From Agaricus subrufescens (Eukaryota; Basidiomycota; Agaricomycetes; Agaricales; Agaricaceae), in contig CM057057.1 in NCBI GenBank assembly GCA_029945375.1, positions 1,364,001 through 1,428,000 on the forward strand: a stretch of 64,000 nucleotides of DNA, read 5' to 3'. The notes under the pieces were generated by a model that was given only the letters and a program-made list of their open reading frames with translations, was not told the DNA's origin and did no database searches. A program made the translations under genes and the position numbers. Below, piece by piece: positions 24,496-35,816 of the stretch; the stretch's first letter is position 1, and each line of letters starts with the position of its first letter.

Positions 24496-25397
24496 CTATG
24501 GACAGAACGTCACAGTCCAGTGATGGTCACCTGCAGAGCACTTCCGCACCGGAGAGTCATTTTCACAACCAGGAGCGTCCTGTGTAGTAGGATGATATAT
24601 AGTCATTCGGTATGCTCACGAGAATAAGTCACTTACACCGGGAGGGAATGCCGAGGAACACCCACATTTGTCACTCTTGCACATCACCGTATCACAGCCA
24701 TTCACCGCAATACCTATGGACTGCGTGAAGCCCTGTTGTATACACTCAGCCCTCAAGCCCAAATGAAGGGAAACCGTTCTTTATACCTGGTAGTTTGATA
24801 TATCAAACGCCTGGGAAGGATTAGAATTAATTGTAAGTCAGAAAACAATTCGCACATACCTGAGGAGTGGAGGTGTCTCCAGTATCGAGATTAAATTCGG
24901 TAATTGTACACCCCTCCCCTTTACGTCCACAAGCTCCATTCTGGGAGAATATGCGTCCGTTCCACTATATCCACACACCAACTCATCAGGGCAATGTTCT
25001 TATTGACATGGTGAATTGATTTACCTGACGATTAATGGTCAACATTTGGCTCCCACCTGGGCTCAGTGCATCTGGTTGTGGTCCGAAGTATGAAATTGCT
25101 GGGTTTGGCTTTGTTAAACAAATCAGAACATGGCGAGCATGTGGCTAGAGGGACAGATATTGTACACGCACAATGCCGCCGGAGCCGGGTGTATCACAAC
25201 GAGGGGATTGGTCACAATTGACATTGGCAATCACGGGTTGAATTGTATCGCCACACCTATTGTTGAATGTAACTGGTAAAACACTTTCAGCATGATCAAG
25301 CGAGAGTCAGACCAAGAACCAACTGACACTGGTGGTCGGCATAGACACCGGAGAGCAAAGCGAATATGAGAAATGGAACGCTGACAGGATAAACCAT
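24496..25397 (-). CDS. Thaumatin/osmotin-like secreted protein, copy 4
   Basis: Closest paralogue of copy 3 in both exons and introns. Signal peptide MVYPVSVPFLIFALLSGVYA, then DHQ. Exon 2 is FNNRCGDTIQPVIANVNCDQ, then SPRCDTPGSGG. Following exons: NPAISYFGPQPDALSPGGSQ, WNGRIFSQNGACGRKG, TEFNLDTGDTSTPQ, AFDISNYQ (24-nt microexon), GFTQSIGIAVNGCDTVMC, KCGCSSAFPPG, and CENDSPVRKCSAGDHHWT ending FCP. The stop is directly after FCP, as in copies 1 and 2. All 12 cysteines are present and no break is seen, so this copy looks intact. Its upstream spacer is a near-copy of that of copy 3. Confidence 0.82.
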
Positions 25398-26644
25398 TTC
25401 GTGGTTGGGCAGTTCTGTCTTGGAAAAGAGGATGAATTCAACAAACTGACTACGTTCTTAAATACTAAACGAATTACAAATTTCGCAATCTAAGATGGTC
25501 TTCTTAGTTGTCCCTAGAGGACCGTATATCGAAATTGGACTAGGTTGCGCCACTCGTACCGATTATTTAATACTGTATTGCAGCTGGCAAACATCAACCG
25601 AATTGCTTCCGCCGATAGAGACGGCTACAATTAGCATATACTTCAGTGAGCCAATATTTTATGAATACACGATGGCCAAGGACTTAGTCCCGCAGTCAAC
25701 TACGCAGTTTGTAGCATTATTGTATACTCGTAAAAATTGGCAGTAGCAATGATTTTCCCTTCCGTGTCATTTTTGGTTGACATCATCGCATCAAGTACGC
25801 ATATGGAATTTTTTCGTTCAAGTGTCCTTTTGAATGAGTTACGCCCAAAAAGACTATTACATATTGAACTCAGTTTTCTAGCGACCATGTGTCACCACTA
25901 GCATCATTTCTGCCGTCAATTAACTGGAGCTTTATAATAGTACAATGGGACGTACCCACTGTGAGCCCTGGGATCTCGAATTTCCCTGACTGTAATTCGG
26001 CTAATTGAAAACGTTAGATCGGTCTATTCTATTCGTTTGGTACCAGATTTATGGAAGGAAAAACCTTTTTAAGTAAGAGAATTGAAAATTTGTTTGATGG
26101 ATAACCTTATTTTGTACATACTCAAAGCCAGGGAAACTCCAGATTCAAGAGCTCACAGTGACCATAGTGGGAATATCATCGCACCAGACGGCGAGGCTGA
26201 CGTTTGACAATGACAAAACAGTTATAATAATTTCTATGCCGGCAACTATGCCAACTAAATCATCGCACCGACGCAAAGAGACAGGAGTGTAAGCTATCGG
26301 AATGCGACAAACACTACTGGAGAGGCTAACGTTACGTAGTATGTATGTTCCGGGTTTGGGCCGCGTGCTCCAAGGGACGTGTAAGGATAGTGTAAGGAGG
26401 TTATCGTGATCGGCCGAATAACCTTTACACTAAAGGTGACATAACAGAATGTCTTGTAATATTAGGAGATCTGTGTAATATTCTGCCACCGACTAGTATA
26501 CGCGCTGGTGGAAGATTGTGCTTACAGGTCCAGATCACCACAACGTTTGGCACAGTGGCAAACTGAAGGAATGAATCTATAAGCAAGAATGTGAGTTCGG
26601 ATAGATGAGTAACAATCAGGAATCTCACGCCTGGTGATTACTTT
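25398..26644. repeat. Duplicated intergenic segment (upstream of copy 4)
   Basis: 25486-25745 repeats 23262-23515, and 26400-26530 repeats 23940-24050. The MITE found in the copy-3 spacer is not present here. No gene. Confidence 0.6.
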
Positions 26645-26650
26645 CACGCT

Positions 26651-26826
26651 CCTCTCAACTAAGTGGATCACTTCCTCTTCGGCACCATAAACTCTTTTCC
26701 CACTCCTTCCGCCTCTTTCTTCCTTCCAAATACCAACAATAATTTATACAATCCTAACCCCCCTTCGCTTAAAACCATTCTTTCCGACATCATTCCAGTC
26801 GATGTTTCTCCAAAACTTATCTTTAT
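26651..26826 (+). pseudogene. Fragment of URB1 exon, displaced copy
   Basis: This ~175-bp stretch matches part of the URB1 gene at about 29793-29975 in the same orientation. The translated pieces PSASFFLPNTNNNLYNPNPP and IIPVDVSPKLIF correspond to PSASFFLQNTNNNLYNPNPP and ILPVDVSPKLIF of URB1. No other URB1 sequence is nearby and no start or splice context is retained. Homology stops abruptly on the right, where the remains of thaumatin-like copy 5 begin. It is a duplicated gene scrap, about 3 kb from its source. Confidence 0.8.
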
Positions 26827-26840
26827 CGATCCACGGGCTA

Positions 26841-27412
26841 TGGTATGGGGGGATTTGCGCCCAATTCACTGTACAATAATGGATTAGACAGAGAAACTGG
26901 TTGGCACAATGAGTTGATTTACCTGACGATTGATATTCAGCGTTTGACCTTCACCTGGAATCATCGCACCCGGTTATAGTCCAGTGTATGGAATTGCTGG
27001 GTATGGTAACAGTATTAGCACGTAACGAAGACACGGTAGAGGATTGAGAGCAGTGCATCCGCACCACTCCCCCAGAACCTGGTGTATCACAACGAGGAGA
27101 GATGCAGCAATTAACATTAGCAACTGCGGGTTAAACGATGAAACTACGTCTGTGGTTGTGTAACCTGGCTATCCTAGTCGGACAAATAACCGTTACACCA
27201 AAAGGGACATAACAGAATATCTTAGATATTCTGCAACCGACTAGTATATATGCTGTAAGCTGAGGCTTACAGGTTGAACGTGACTAGTAAATGCATGTTG
27301 ATTTGATCAAATCAGTATTATAACGACAGGCATGAACTGATACAAGTGATCAGCATGAACGCTAGTAATCAAGGCAAATTCAAGAAATGCACCGCTAAAA
27401 AGAAGCGATTTC
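26841..27412 (-). pseudogene. Thaumatin/osmotin-like pseudogene, copy 5
   Basis: Recognisable remains of exons 1-3 of an array member. The signal-peptide exon near 27360-27412 still reads FLEFALITSVHADH, but its ATG has become ATC and a frameshift with stops precedes it. Exon 2 keeps PAVANVNCCISPRCD and TPGSGGV near 27060-27130. Exon 3 reads PAIPYTGL, then a stop where the others have GPQP, then IPGEGQTLNINRQ. Only a few codons of the WNGR exon remain before the sequence is cut off by the displaced URB1 fragment. The intron after exon 1 contains a copy of the duplicated spacer (GACATAACAGAATATCTTAG). Clearly dead. Confidence 0.8.
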
Positions 27413-28295
27413 GGTGGTTGTGAGAAAAAGGGTAAATAATCGGTTGAGACCTTTAATACTCAATAAGTCACGGATTTCACGCTAAAATGGTCTCCTTCTC
27501 AGTGCTCGCCAGAGGGCAGTGCATTAGATTTAGGCATGGTTACTCGTACCCGGGCCGACTATTTGACAATTGCACTGCAGTTCACTTGAATTATAGGGGC
27601 AGGTGCAATGAGTGTAACTTTCTGAATAATATATTGCGGATACAACGTGATTAAGAAATTCTGAAACTCAGCTACTTAGCTTATTGCATCGTTCTGCGTT
27701 CGTAGAAATCGGTAACAACAAGAACAAACTACTACCTCTCGGGTTTTCGGTTAACAGCATCATCAAATTTCGTGTGTCATTCCTTTGTCGACCTTGTGGA
27801 TGACTTGATCCCAAAAGGACTATCACATACTCCAGCTTTCTAGAAGCCACGTTCAACTGAGATACTATCGATCGTACATCGTGGTCAGTGTCGTTTCTGA
27901 CACGTTTCTGATGTCAATTATATGGCGTTTCGCAGAGCTACATTAGTACATACCGTAACCGATCTCTCACCGCGCCAGCCTGCCGGATGAACGCTTAACG
28001 ACGACCGAAGAGTTACAAATGTTTCATTGACCATACAAAACTCAACCGCGGGATGGAGACCGGACATCGTGAGACAGCAGGGCCGGAAGCGAGAATACAG
28101 AAAAAGGCAACACGGCTGGGGGAGTTCCAAGGGAGTTCCGTATTTTTCCTCGTTAGATCGACTCGGAGCACCCTTCAACAATTGCCAGATCAAAAAGTAC
28201 CTCAGCATAAGGTGGGAATTTGGATGGATTAGTAATAATCAAAATATCACGCTCAGTGATCGCTTTCGTGCTTTGACATCCAGGTTTTGTTGACA
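27413..28295. other. Spacer between thaumatin-like relic and URB1
   Basis: 27490-27700 is a decayed third copy of the spacer repeat found at 23262 and 25486. The right part holds the URB1 promoter side. No gene. Confidence 0.45.
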
Positions 28296-31200
28296 ATGTC
28301 AACTCATCTACCACCCTCCAAAAAACGCAAACTTGAACAGCAGAGAAGTTCGTTCATTGGCGCGGATCAAATTCAACAGGTCCTCCGAGATCAGAGCCAA
28401 ACTACTTCAAGTACAGTCATCGAAGGTACGAGCAGTAACAGTGAACTTTATTCTCCAAATTTGACTAGCGTTGGGATTTCAGTGCTGAATCGAATCAGGA
28501 ATCAGTATACGATAAGGTCTGACGAAGGAGTAATCTCGCCTCAGGATGAACGACTAGTCAATGTACAACAATGGCTAGAGAAGAACCCCGGTGCTCAAGA
28601 CATTTTTAACTTATGGGAGACCTCTAACCCGGTAGGTTTTCCCATTTTTGAAGCACTAGTTCTAATCTCATGGCTGACTCGTAAGAGGCAACATAATTTG
28701 CTAGTGCCTATAGTTTCGGTTCTGGCGGCTCTTCTACCACTATTATCGTCGCACTACAGCTATCATGCCCTGGGTTACCCCATAGTCAAAACTCTCTTGA
28801 CACCACAGTGGATGAGGAAGCTAAACTCGTATATCGGGGGAGCGCATAACGAGTTGATTCTCGTAACGCTTAAACTTTTGGTAGGGGTCTCGGGGTTCGC
28901 AGGGGGGAAGGAGAAGAGATCGTTGCTTGAAGCGTTTCAGTGGGAGACTAAGGTATTTTTATACTTCTTTCTTTTCTCTCTCGATATTCATTGTTGTAGA
29001 GTTTACCGAAACTATTATCTCTCCGGCGAAGAGGAAAAGTAAATCACAATCCTCTCGCTAAACCAGGTATATCTAACCCCGTATCATCTCATTCGAAAAT
29101 CTATTCATAGTATTGGCCGATAGATATCCGCTCTTTGTACATCCTCTTTTTACTTTCCTTCCTCGACGCGCAAACGCAGACGAAAAACGCTTTTCTCGAA
29201 CAGCATAGGGACGCATTCTCATCCATGTTCAAAGGTCTTCCTCAAGACCACTATTTACTCATCCGCCATGTCTTTGAAACGTTATGGGTCCATCTTTGGT
29301 CTGACCCGAAAATCAAACGAACCACCAAGATCGGTATTTTCAATGAAACGACATTTTCTCATGTGAGCCTATAAGTCCCATGTCGTAAAACCGTTTCACT
29401 CATATAAGCAGCTCCTTAAAATATACGAGAGAACTGGTGCTGAGGATGGGACCCCGGAATATATCCCCGCAGACCTCGTACATCATTTCCTTCTCGCCAT
29501 AACATCACGCCCTGGATCCGGCATCTGTTTCAAAGATCGTGGATGGTATCCTCGGGAAGATGCCGACGAAAATAATAATAATGAAAAGGGTGGAAAAATA
29601 CACAACAAAGTTCTGGCGAATGTATTAAAAACGCTCAAGGTTAACGAAGATTCGCGCCAGCAGGAACTCGCCAGGAGGATACTCGAGGCTTGTCCAGAGC
29701 TCGTCGCAGGGTGTGTACTATATGTCTCTCGGTTCTCTCCAATCGTTAAAATGATGATAGGTATTGGTCTTCGGCGCAATTAACGTTGGAGCCGCGTCTC
29801 TCGACTAAATGGATTACTAACATCTCTTTCTTCGCTACCATAATCTCTCTCCCAGTTCCTTCTGCCTCCTTCTTCCTTCAAAATACCAACAATAATCTTT
29901 ACAACCCTAACCCCCCTCCGCTTCCAACTGTACTTTCCAATATCCTTCCAGTCGATGTTTCCCCCAAACTTATATTCACGAAAGGCCTTCAATCAGGCTC
30001 GGGGCTCGTTCAACATTGTACAGCGCTTGCGTTGATAAGGTGCCTAATAAAGTATGCGAAGGTATTGGAGGTATTTAAAGTGATAGAAGAGATGTTGGAG
30101 ATGGGCGATACGGAAGAAGGATTGTGGGAAAAGAGGAGACGGGACATCGAGAGAGAGGTGAGGAAACGAGTACCGGAGTTTCAAGTCATCATCGGGTTCT
30201 CGCAACAGAAAGTTCAGAGCGGTCAACCACAATCGAGTGCAACCCCAGTTCGGGCTGCGTTGTTACAAGAAAGTGCACAACGATTGTTGTTGTTGTATCA
30301 TATGCATTTACCAGAAGTCGTTGCCGAGGCGCGGTTCGATGTAGGAAAGGCTTTGACGAGTTTCATTGTACCTGTTAGTGAGGGAGGTGAAGACGAAGAT
30401 GATAATGTTAGCAAGTTCAACTTGGTTCACCAATTGCATATCCTGAGAATGCTCAAAGAGAGTAGTTATTTTGTGTGGACCAACAAATCATGTGCGTCAC
30501 CTTTTGATCTCCAAACATTATCGACTGATTTATCATTGACCAAAGCAAATTCTCGTACATACCTTTATACCCTTCTGAAGTCCTACGCGTTTTCTCACAT
30601 CCCTGCCCTTAAATCAACCCTCCTCGACCTCCTGACACACTTACTAGCCAACACTGTCTTCTTTCAAGAAACACCTACGGAACCGAAACTCTGGCTCCTA
30701 TCTCTGCCGATTCTAGTACCAACGGTCACTACCACGTTACTGGGACAACCGGCACTCCCTGACGAAACCGAAAGCGTGGTGACATTCCTTGAAGATTGTA
30801 TACAAAGATGTCTCAAGACACCTTATCGCTACATTGACGATATGCAGGAACTTCTTACCACACATTCTCTCTCTTCAGAGGAGGATGGAGACGTCTATCC
30901 TAGTCCACTTGTCATGACACTCGCTGAACAACTGGAAGTCAAATTGAAAATTGGAGGATTACTTACGCCTTCGGGTGTCCTGGCTATTGTTTCGTTTTTG
31001 AGGAGGTTGGTGTTTAGATTATCAAGCCGGGTTCGAGAGTTGGCGTTTCTTGACGCTTTTGTTGGGTGGGTTGGTCGCGTCATCGATGATGAGGAGGATA
31101 AAAAGTGGAACTTGGAAAATCCGCTGTTAAAGCTCGCCATCAGGAAGGAGATAGAAGCGATGAAGCAGATCATCAATCCTACAATACTTGTGCCTTCCGC

Positions 31201-34200
31201 TCCAAGTGCAGATTTGGAAACGTACTTGGATAAAGTCGAAAATCTACCTATTCGTGAGCACTGTGTTTCTTTCTATGCTCATCAAGTTTTTCATGGTATG
31301 GTTTAGCAAAGGTTTCTCGTGATAGGATCACCATGGCTCATTCGATCATAAACCGCCTAAGATTCACAGAAGGAATCATTCCAGCTTCTACGATGAAACG
31401 ATTTGTATCCAGCATTCAAACATTCTGGGCTCCTGCGTTACGAGATTTTGCCCAATATCTCCCTCCTCGATCGGGTCATTTATGGGAGAACCATGTTCTC
31501 GTTGGAACGGACATCGGTACACCGTGAGTAGTTCTCATCCGACTCATTCGGTATGATTTATAGTGATTCGATATAGGTTACCCGCGGTTTGGCTCTTTTA
31601 TGACGCCACGAAGCAACAAATTCTTGATCAGGATTACCGGATCAATTTTACTGCCAATTTTTTCTCTACGCGACCCTCATTGCAGTCATGCTTGGAGCTT
31701 TTCAGCCTTGTTCAACACAGAATACGAGGCGCCGATGAAGACGAGACATGCGGGTTGTTGTTACTCCTATCTGTGCTTACTAAAGAATCATCTTTGGTAT
31801 TGAAAGATGACGAAATGGTAACATTGAAGGAGAGCCTCGTTGCTCGTCCCAGTGTTGTAAAGCAGTTAGCGATGGTGCATCATCATAATCCACGAATACG
31901 AGATGGCCTTCGTGCTTTGGTGCAGTCTTCGTTCAATCCTCGATCCGTTCCCGATAGACAATGCTTGTCGGAGATAAGCGCATATTGGTTGGCTCTTCTT
32001 CAAGACCAGCCCAGCTCTAGTACCTATGATAAGGTATTAGGAATGCTAGTCTCCTTTGTATCGTACTAATAATTTTTTTAGTTTGATGATGCAATTATAT
32101 GGGTTCAATATCTGCCGCCGGATCCAATTCTTCAGCTTCTTGACAGAATAACTAACGACGACATACTTCTACGCCACTCTCACTCCAATTTGCTCCTTCA
32201 ATCTATTGTTGTCGTGATCCACCTCTCACTTGAGAATAGTGCGGTCAACCGAAATGCGCTTTGCGAGCGCATTCCTCAACTTCTTCGGGCGCGAAGGCAT
32301 CTTCCCGGAAGGGATGTGGTGGAGGAATTACTACTTCTAGCTATTGATTCAACACTTCCTCTCGGCTACTCCCCTCATCAGCGTGTGGGTGTGGAATATC
32401 AAGGGCCCTCTTCGTTCGCGGAGCTCACCGAACAAGCGAAGACGTGTTGGGCTCGTAGAGCTCAACCCTTGATATGTGACATCCCCCTTGACGATTTTCT
32501 CTACTCAAATTCATGGACGCCTTCAACTCCCACGATCATTTCTAGTATTCTCTATAAACAGGGCAGTGATCCCCGACAGTTTGAGAGGTGGCTCGGTTCG
32601 GAAAGTTGTTCGTCACGTCCGAGCGACCCTTTCGCTGTCATTGTTCAAGCCGCCCTGGATATCTATAATTGTTTGTCGCCGAATATGGATTCATTAACTC
32701 CAGAGGTTTGGATGCCGCATTTTCCCAGAATCGCCGCACTTTGTTTCGACTCTGACATTGACCCTTCGATACGGCTGGTGTCTGCATCGTGCATGGAGCT
32801 GGCGCTCGAAGTTTTTGCTGGTCGCTCCGAGGAGTTGATTTGTGTCATAAAACAACAAGTGGATGAACATTTGCGTAGTCAGCCCACCTTGGAAGTTGTC
32901 CGGCTTGGCTTGCGCCCAGAAGTTGCTCCTATTGTACAGGACTGGATATTGCAACGGTTGATAGACAAACTTGCTGGGGATGTGACACTCTGTCCGTATA
33001 CCTCACAACTTATTACTGTTACTGGTAAGTTTGTCGGAGTCGCGCACGGTGCTCGCCACTGATAAATGTTTAGGCAACCTTGTCCGATCATGTCACACAA
33101 TCAAGGGACATCACGTTGAAACCGCGCTGGGAGTAATTATACAGCACCATCTCTCTCAATCTTCGCCCGTGGGGCTCGCTATTGAATGTATTAATAGGAC
33201 GCATCTGAAGGTGTGTCGATCCCTTAGTCTGAAGAAGACTGTGTCGGATGCTGACCTTAAAATATTCAGCCTGCCGCTGTCAATCGATTCATTCAAAGCA
33301 TTCTCAACCATCCCCATTTCTACAAATTAATCAACGGCAATACATCGGAGCCGAACTCTCGTTCTCACATTATCGACCTTTTACACACACTCTATAACCT
33401 TCATCCGACAAACACTTGTCAAATCACACAAGTCGAGCCTCTTCTTTCGGTCTATCGTGGAACATTATCACAGGGAGACTTGAAATTGTTTGCTATCTTC
33501 CAATCTTTTGAAGTACAACGCAAGATTTCATTGGCTCCATTGTTCAATCGATGGTCGTCTTCCAAAGAAGTCACATGTTCCTCCCCACTTGAAGCGCTAT
33601 TATCTCTTGACACAATTAAGGTTTTTCGAACGACTCTGCACTTTCCCAAATGGAGAAAACTATCAGTCCACGTGGTACACTCAAGTCGTCATGATACCCA
33701 ATTATACGACCCCATCTTTTTGATGCTACTTACCCATATAGTCTTGTCCGAATCTCATCCAACTACCCCGTTCGGCTGGATTGAGTTGTTGAGAACTAAT
33801 GTTGTGGGCCTATGTGTACGGTCGTTGTCGTCAAAGGATAAGTTGGTCAGAGAGTTGGGTATTTCTCTCATTGCATCATTTTCCAAGTCTATTGAAGTGA
33901 GTAATCTTTTCCATCGTTTCCTTTACATAGCTGAGGTTCCTTCAGGGGCTGGAATTTCAAGAGCGAGCCCACGTATCATATATTATCAGTCTTCTCAGGG
34001 AACTCAATTTGCATACTTCCGTCGGTGGCGTGCTACGTCGTTTACCGTCATATTCAACACTCATTCTAGCACACGCGCTGCGTGGTATTTTCTACCCATC
34101 AAATTTCATCTATCCTCTTACCTCGCGATTCCTCCTTCAGCGACCAGAGCTAGATGCCGGTGATGTTCCTATGCTTTACGGCATGCTTTATAGCCATACC

Positions 34201-35247
34201 GACGAGTGGAAGAAGGACCGGGCTTGGATGATTCGTTTCCTTGCAGATGGTATGGCTGGATCAGATGACTGGAAAGTCCTAAAAAGGAGACATACCTGGG
34301 ATTTAGTAGCTAGCCTCTTTCAAAGCTCGAATTCAGACCCGGTATTGCGTAGGGGAATCTTTGAGGTAAGTCATGATTCAAGATTCTTTCAATTGATCCA
34401 AGTTTTATGCTCCCGATATAACAGGTCATTGCCAACTTGACGTGTCATCGTCAAGCGACAATGTCGATGCTTATCAAGTCGTCATTCCTTGCTTGGCTTG
34501 AAATGCAATTAGCGGAAATGAAGGACGGTGAGGACATCAAATGGGCGAAGATATTGGGAAATATTGTTCTCATTACAGATCACTCCAAGCTCGACTCGTC
34601 ATTGAAGGGGATATGGAGGGCTAGTATCTGTCGTTCCTTCGAAATGTTGCTATCCCGATGTAAGTGTTCAGCCTTTGTAAGGAGCCTTGACTAAGACTCT
34701 TTAGCAAATGATGGCCGCATTGTTACACTTTTAGCTCCAATCATTTTCAGGCTTGACCAATCTTCTGCATCAGTGACAGCGGAAATGGAAGAGACCATTT
34801 CTCTTGCGACCGAAGTTCTTTCACGCTTGGCTCCCTTACATGGCACCGTCTGCGACCCCTGCGTCGCGCAGTACCTTAAATTTCCTGGCCTTACTCCTAG
34901 TTATGCCATGGATGGATCTGCCGACGGATCGTATTCCCGTTGCAGTTGGTTGGATTGTGTGGTATTGTTATGGAGGATTACTATGAAATGTAGTCGCAAG
35001 CTACCTTCATGGGATGTTTTAACCTATCAATTGTTGGCCAGCCAACTTCACGGGAGTTCGAAACCTATAGAAGTCGGCTGGGTGAGAAAAGAGGTTGTAC
35101 GGTCACTGCAAAAGTAATCTATTTACTAATATTACTCATAATCCCTTTCTATTGAGGGAGGCTGCTGCAATAGAAGCACAGTTGATGGCATTAAAAAAAT
35201 CTTTCAAAGCCCTTTCTTCTACACTAAAACAGAATGGCGATACTTAG
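28296..35247 (+). CDS. URB1: Nucleolar pre-ribosomal-associated protein 1 (Npa1/Urb1)
   Basis: Large nucleolar factor for early 60S (pre-27S rRNA) assembly. The start is the ATG of MSTHLPPSKKRKLEQQ, with a KKRK nuclear signal. The N-terminal Npa1 domain is recognised by FKGLPQDHYLLIRHVFETLW, ADLVHHFLLAITSRPGSGIC, FKDRGWYP and CPELVAGYWSSAQLTLEPRL, followed by STKWI. The middle is helical, HEAT-like sequence. The C-terminal region includes RNNPLYDP-type context (LYDPIFLMLLTHIVLSESHP) and WLDCVVLLWRITMKC, ending KQNGDT at the TAG. At least a dozen exons with short introns join in frame. Several long frames (506, 290 and 227 codons) confirm coding. Length is roughly 2,000 residues, as in other Urb1 proteins. 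Apparently intact and single copy. Part of one exon was copied to 26651-26826. Confidence 0.9.
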
Positions 35248-35816
35248 CATGAAGGCGGAAGTCAGCTAACAACGGAAATTGCATAGTTTCAACACCCACT
35301 TTACGAAAATCGCACTCGAAGTTGGGAGTGCAAGGGAACACGGTCAGGGGTTATGCTAATCCCATGTAGCAAGAGACGCGAATCATGACATACGATCATA
35401 TATGCCTAATATTATTATCGCGACAAGCATGCACTCATTAACTTGCCTTCCAATCGGATTGGTATAAAACGGAATCTACTGTCATTAAATAGGGTATACT
35501 GGATTATGAGGGCTGGTACTTACAACAGTTTTCGCACCACCGAATTTTGGAAACACATTGGCGCGACAAAGTTCATTCGACCCCCACTTATATCGAGACA
35601 GAGATACCTCCCTGATTCTATCACAATGATAACTTTCTATTATCACTATCTATTCAGTCAGAAGGCAAGTTAGTGGGTGTATGGTTATCACGATAATAAG
35701 AATCATGATTACTTTTGATCGTGACTATTATTGTCAACTTCGCGCTGTTAATGAAGAACACCGCCACCGGAGGCAGTTTCCTCCGACTACCGCGTACACT
35801 CCCCTCCCTCTGTTCT
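35248..35816. other. Intergenic between URB1 and NACHT gene A
   Basis: AT-rich spacer with no supported gene. It should hold the URB1 terminator and the promoter of NACHT gene A. Confidence 0.45.

Noticed and set aside
26663..26887. 74-codon plus-strand ORF as a separate gene
   Set aside because: It is the copied URB1 exon running into antisense thaumatin-like relic sequence, not an independent gene.
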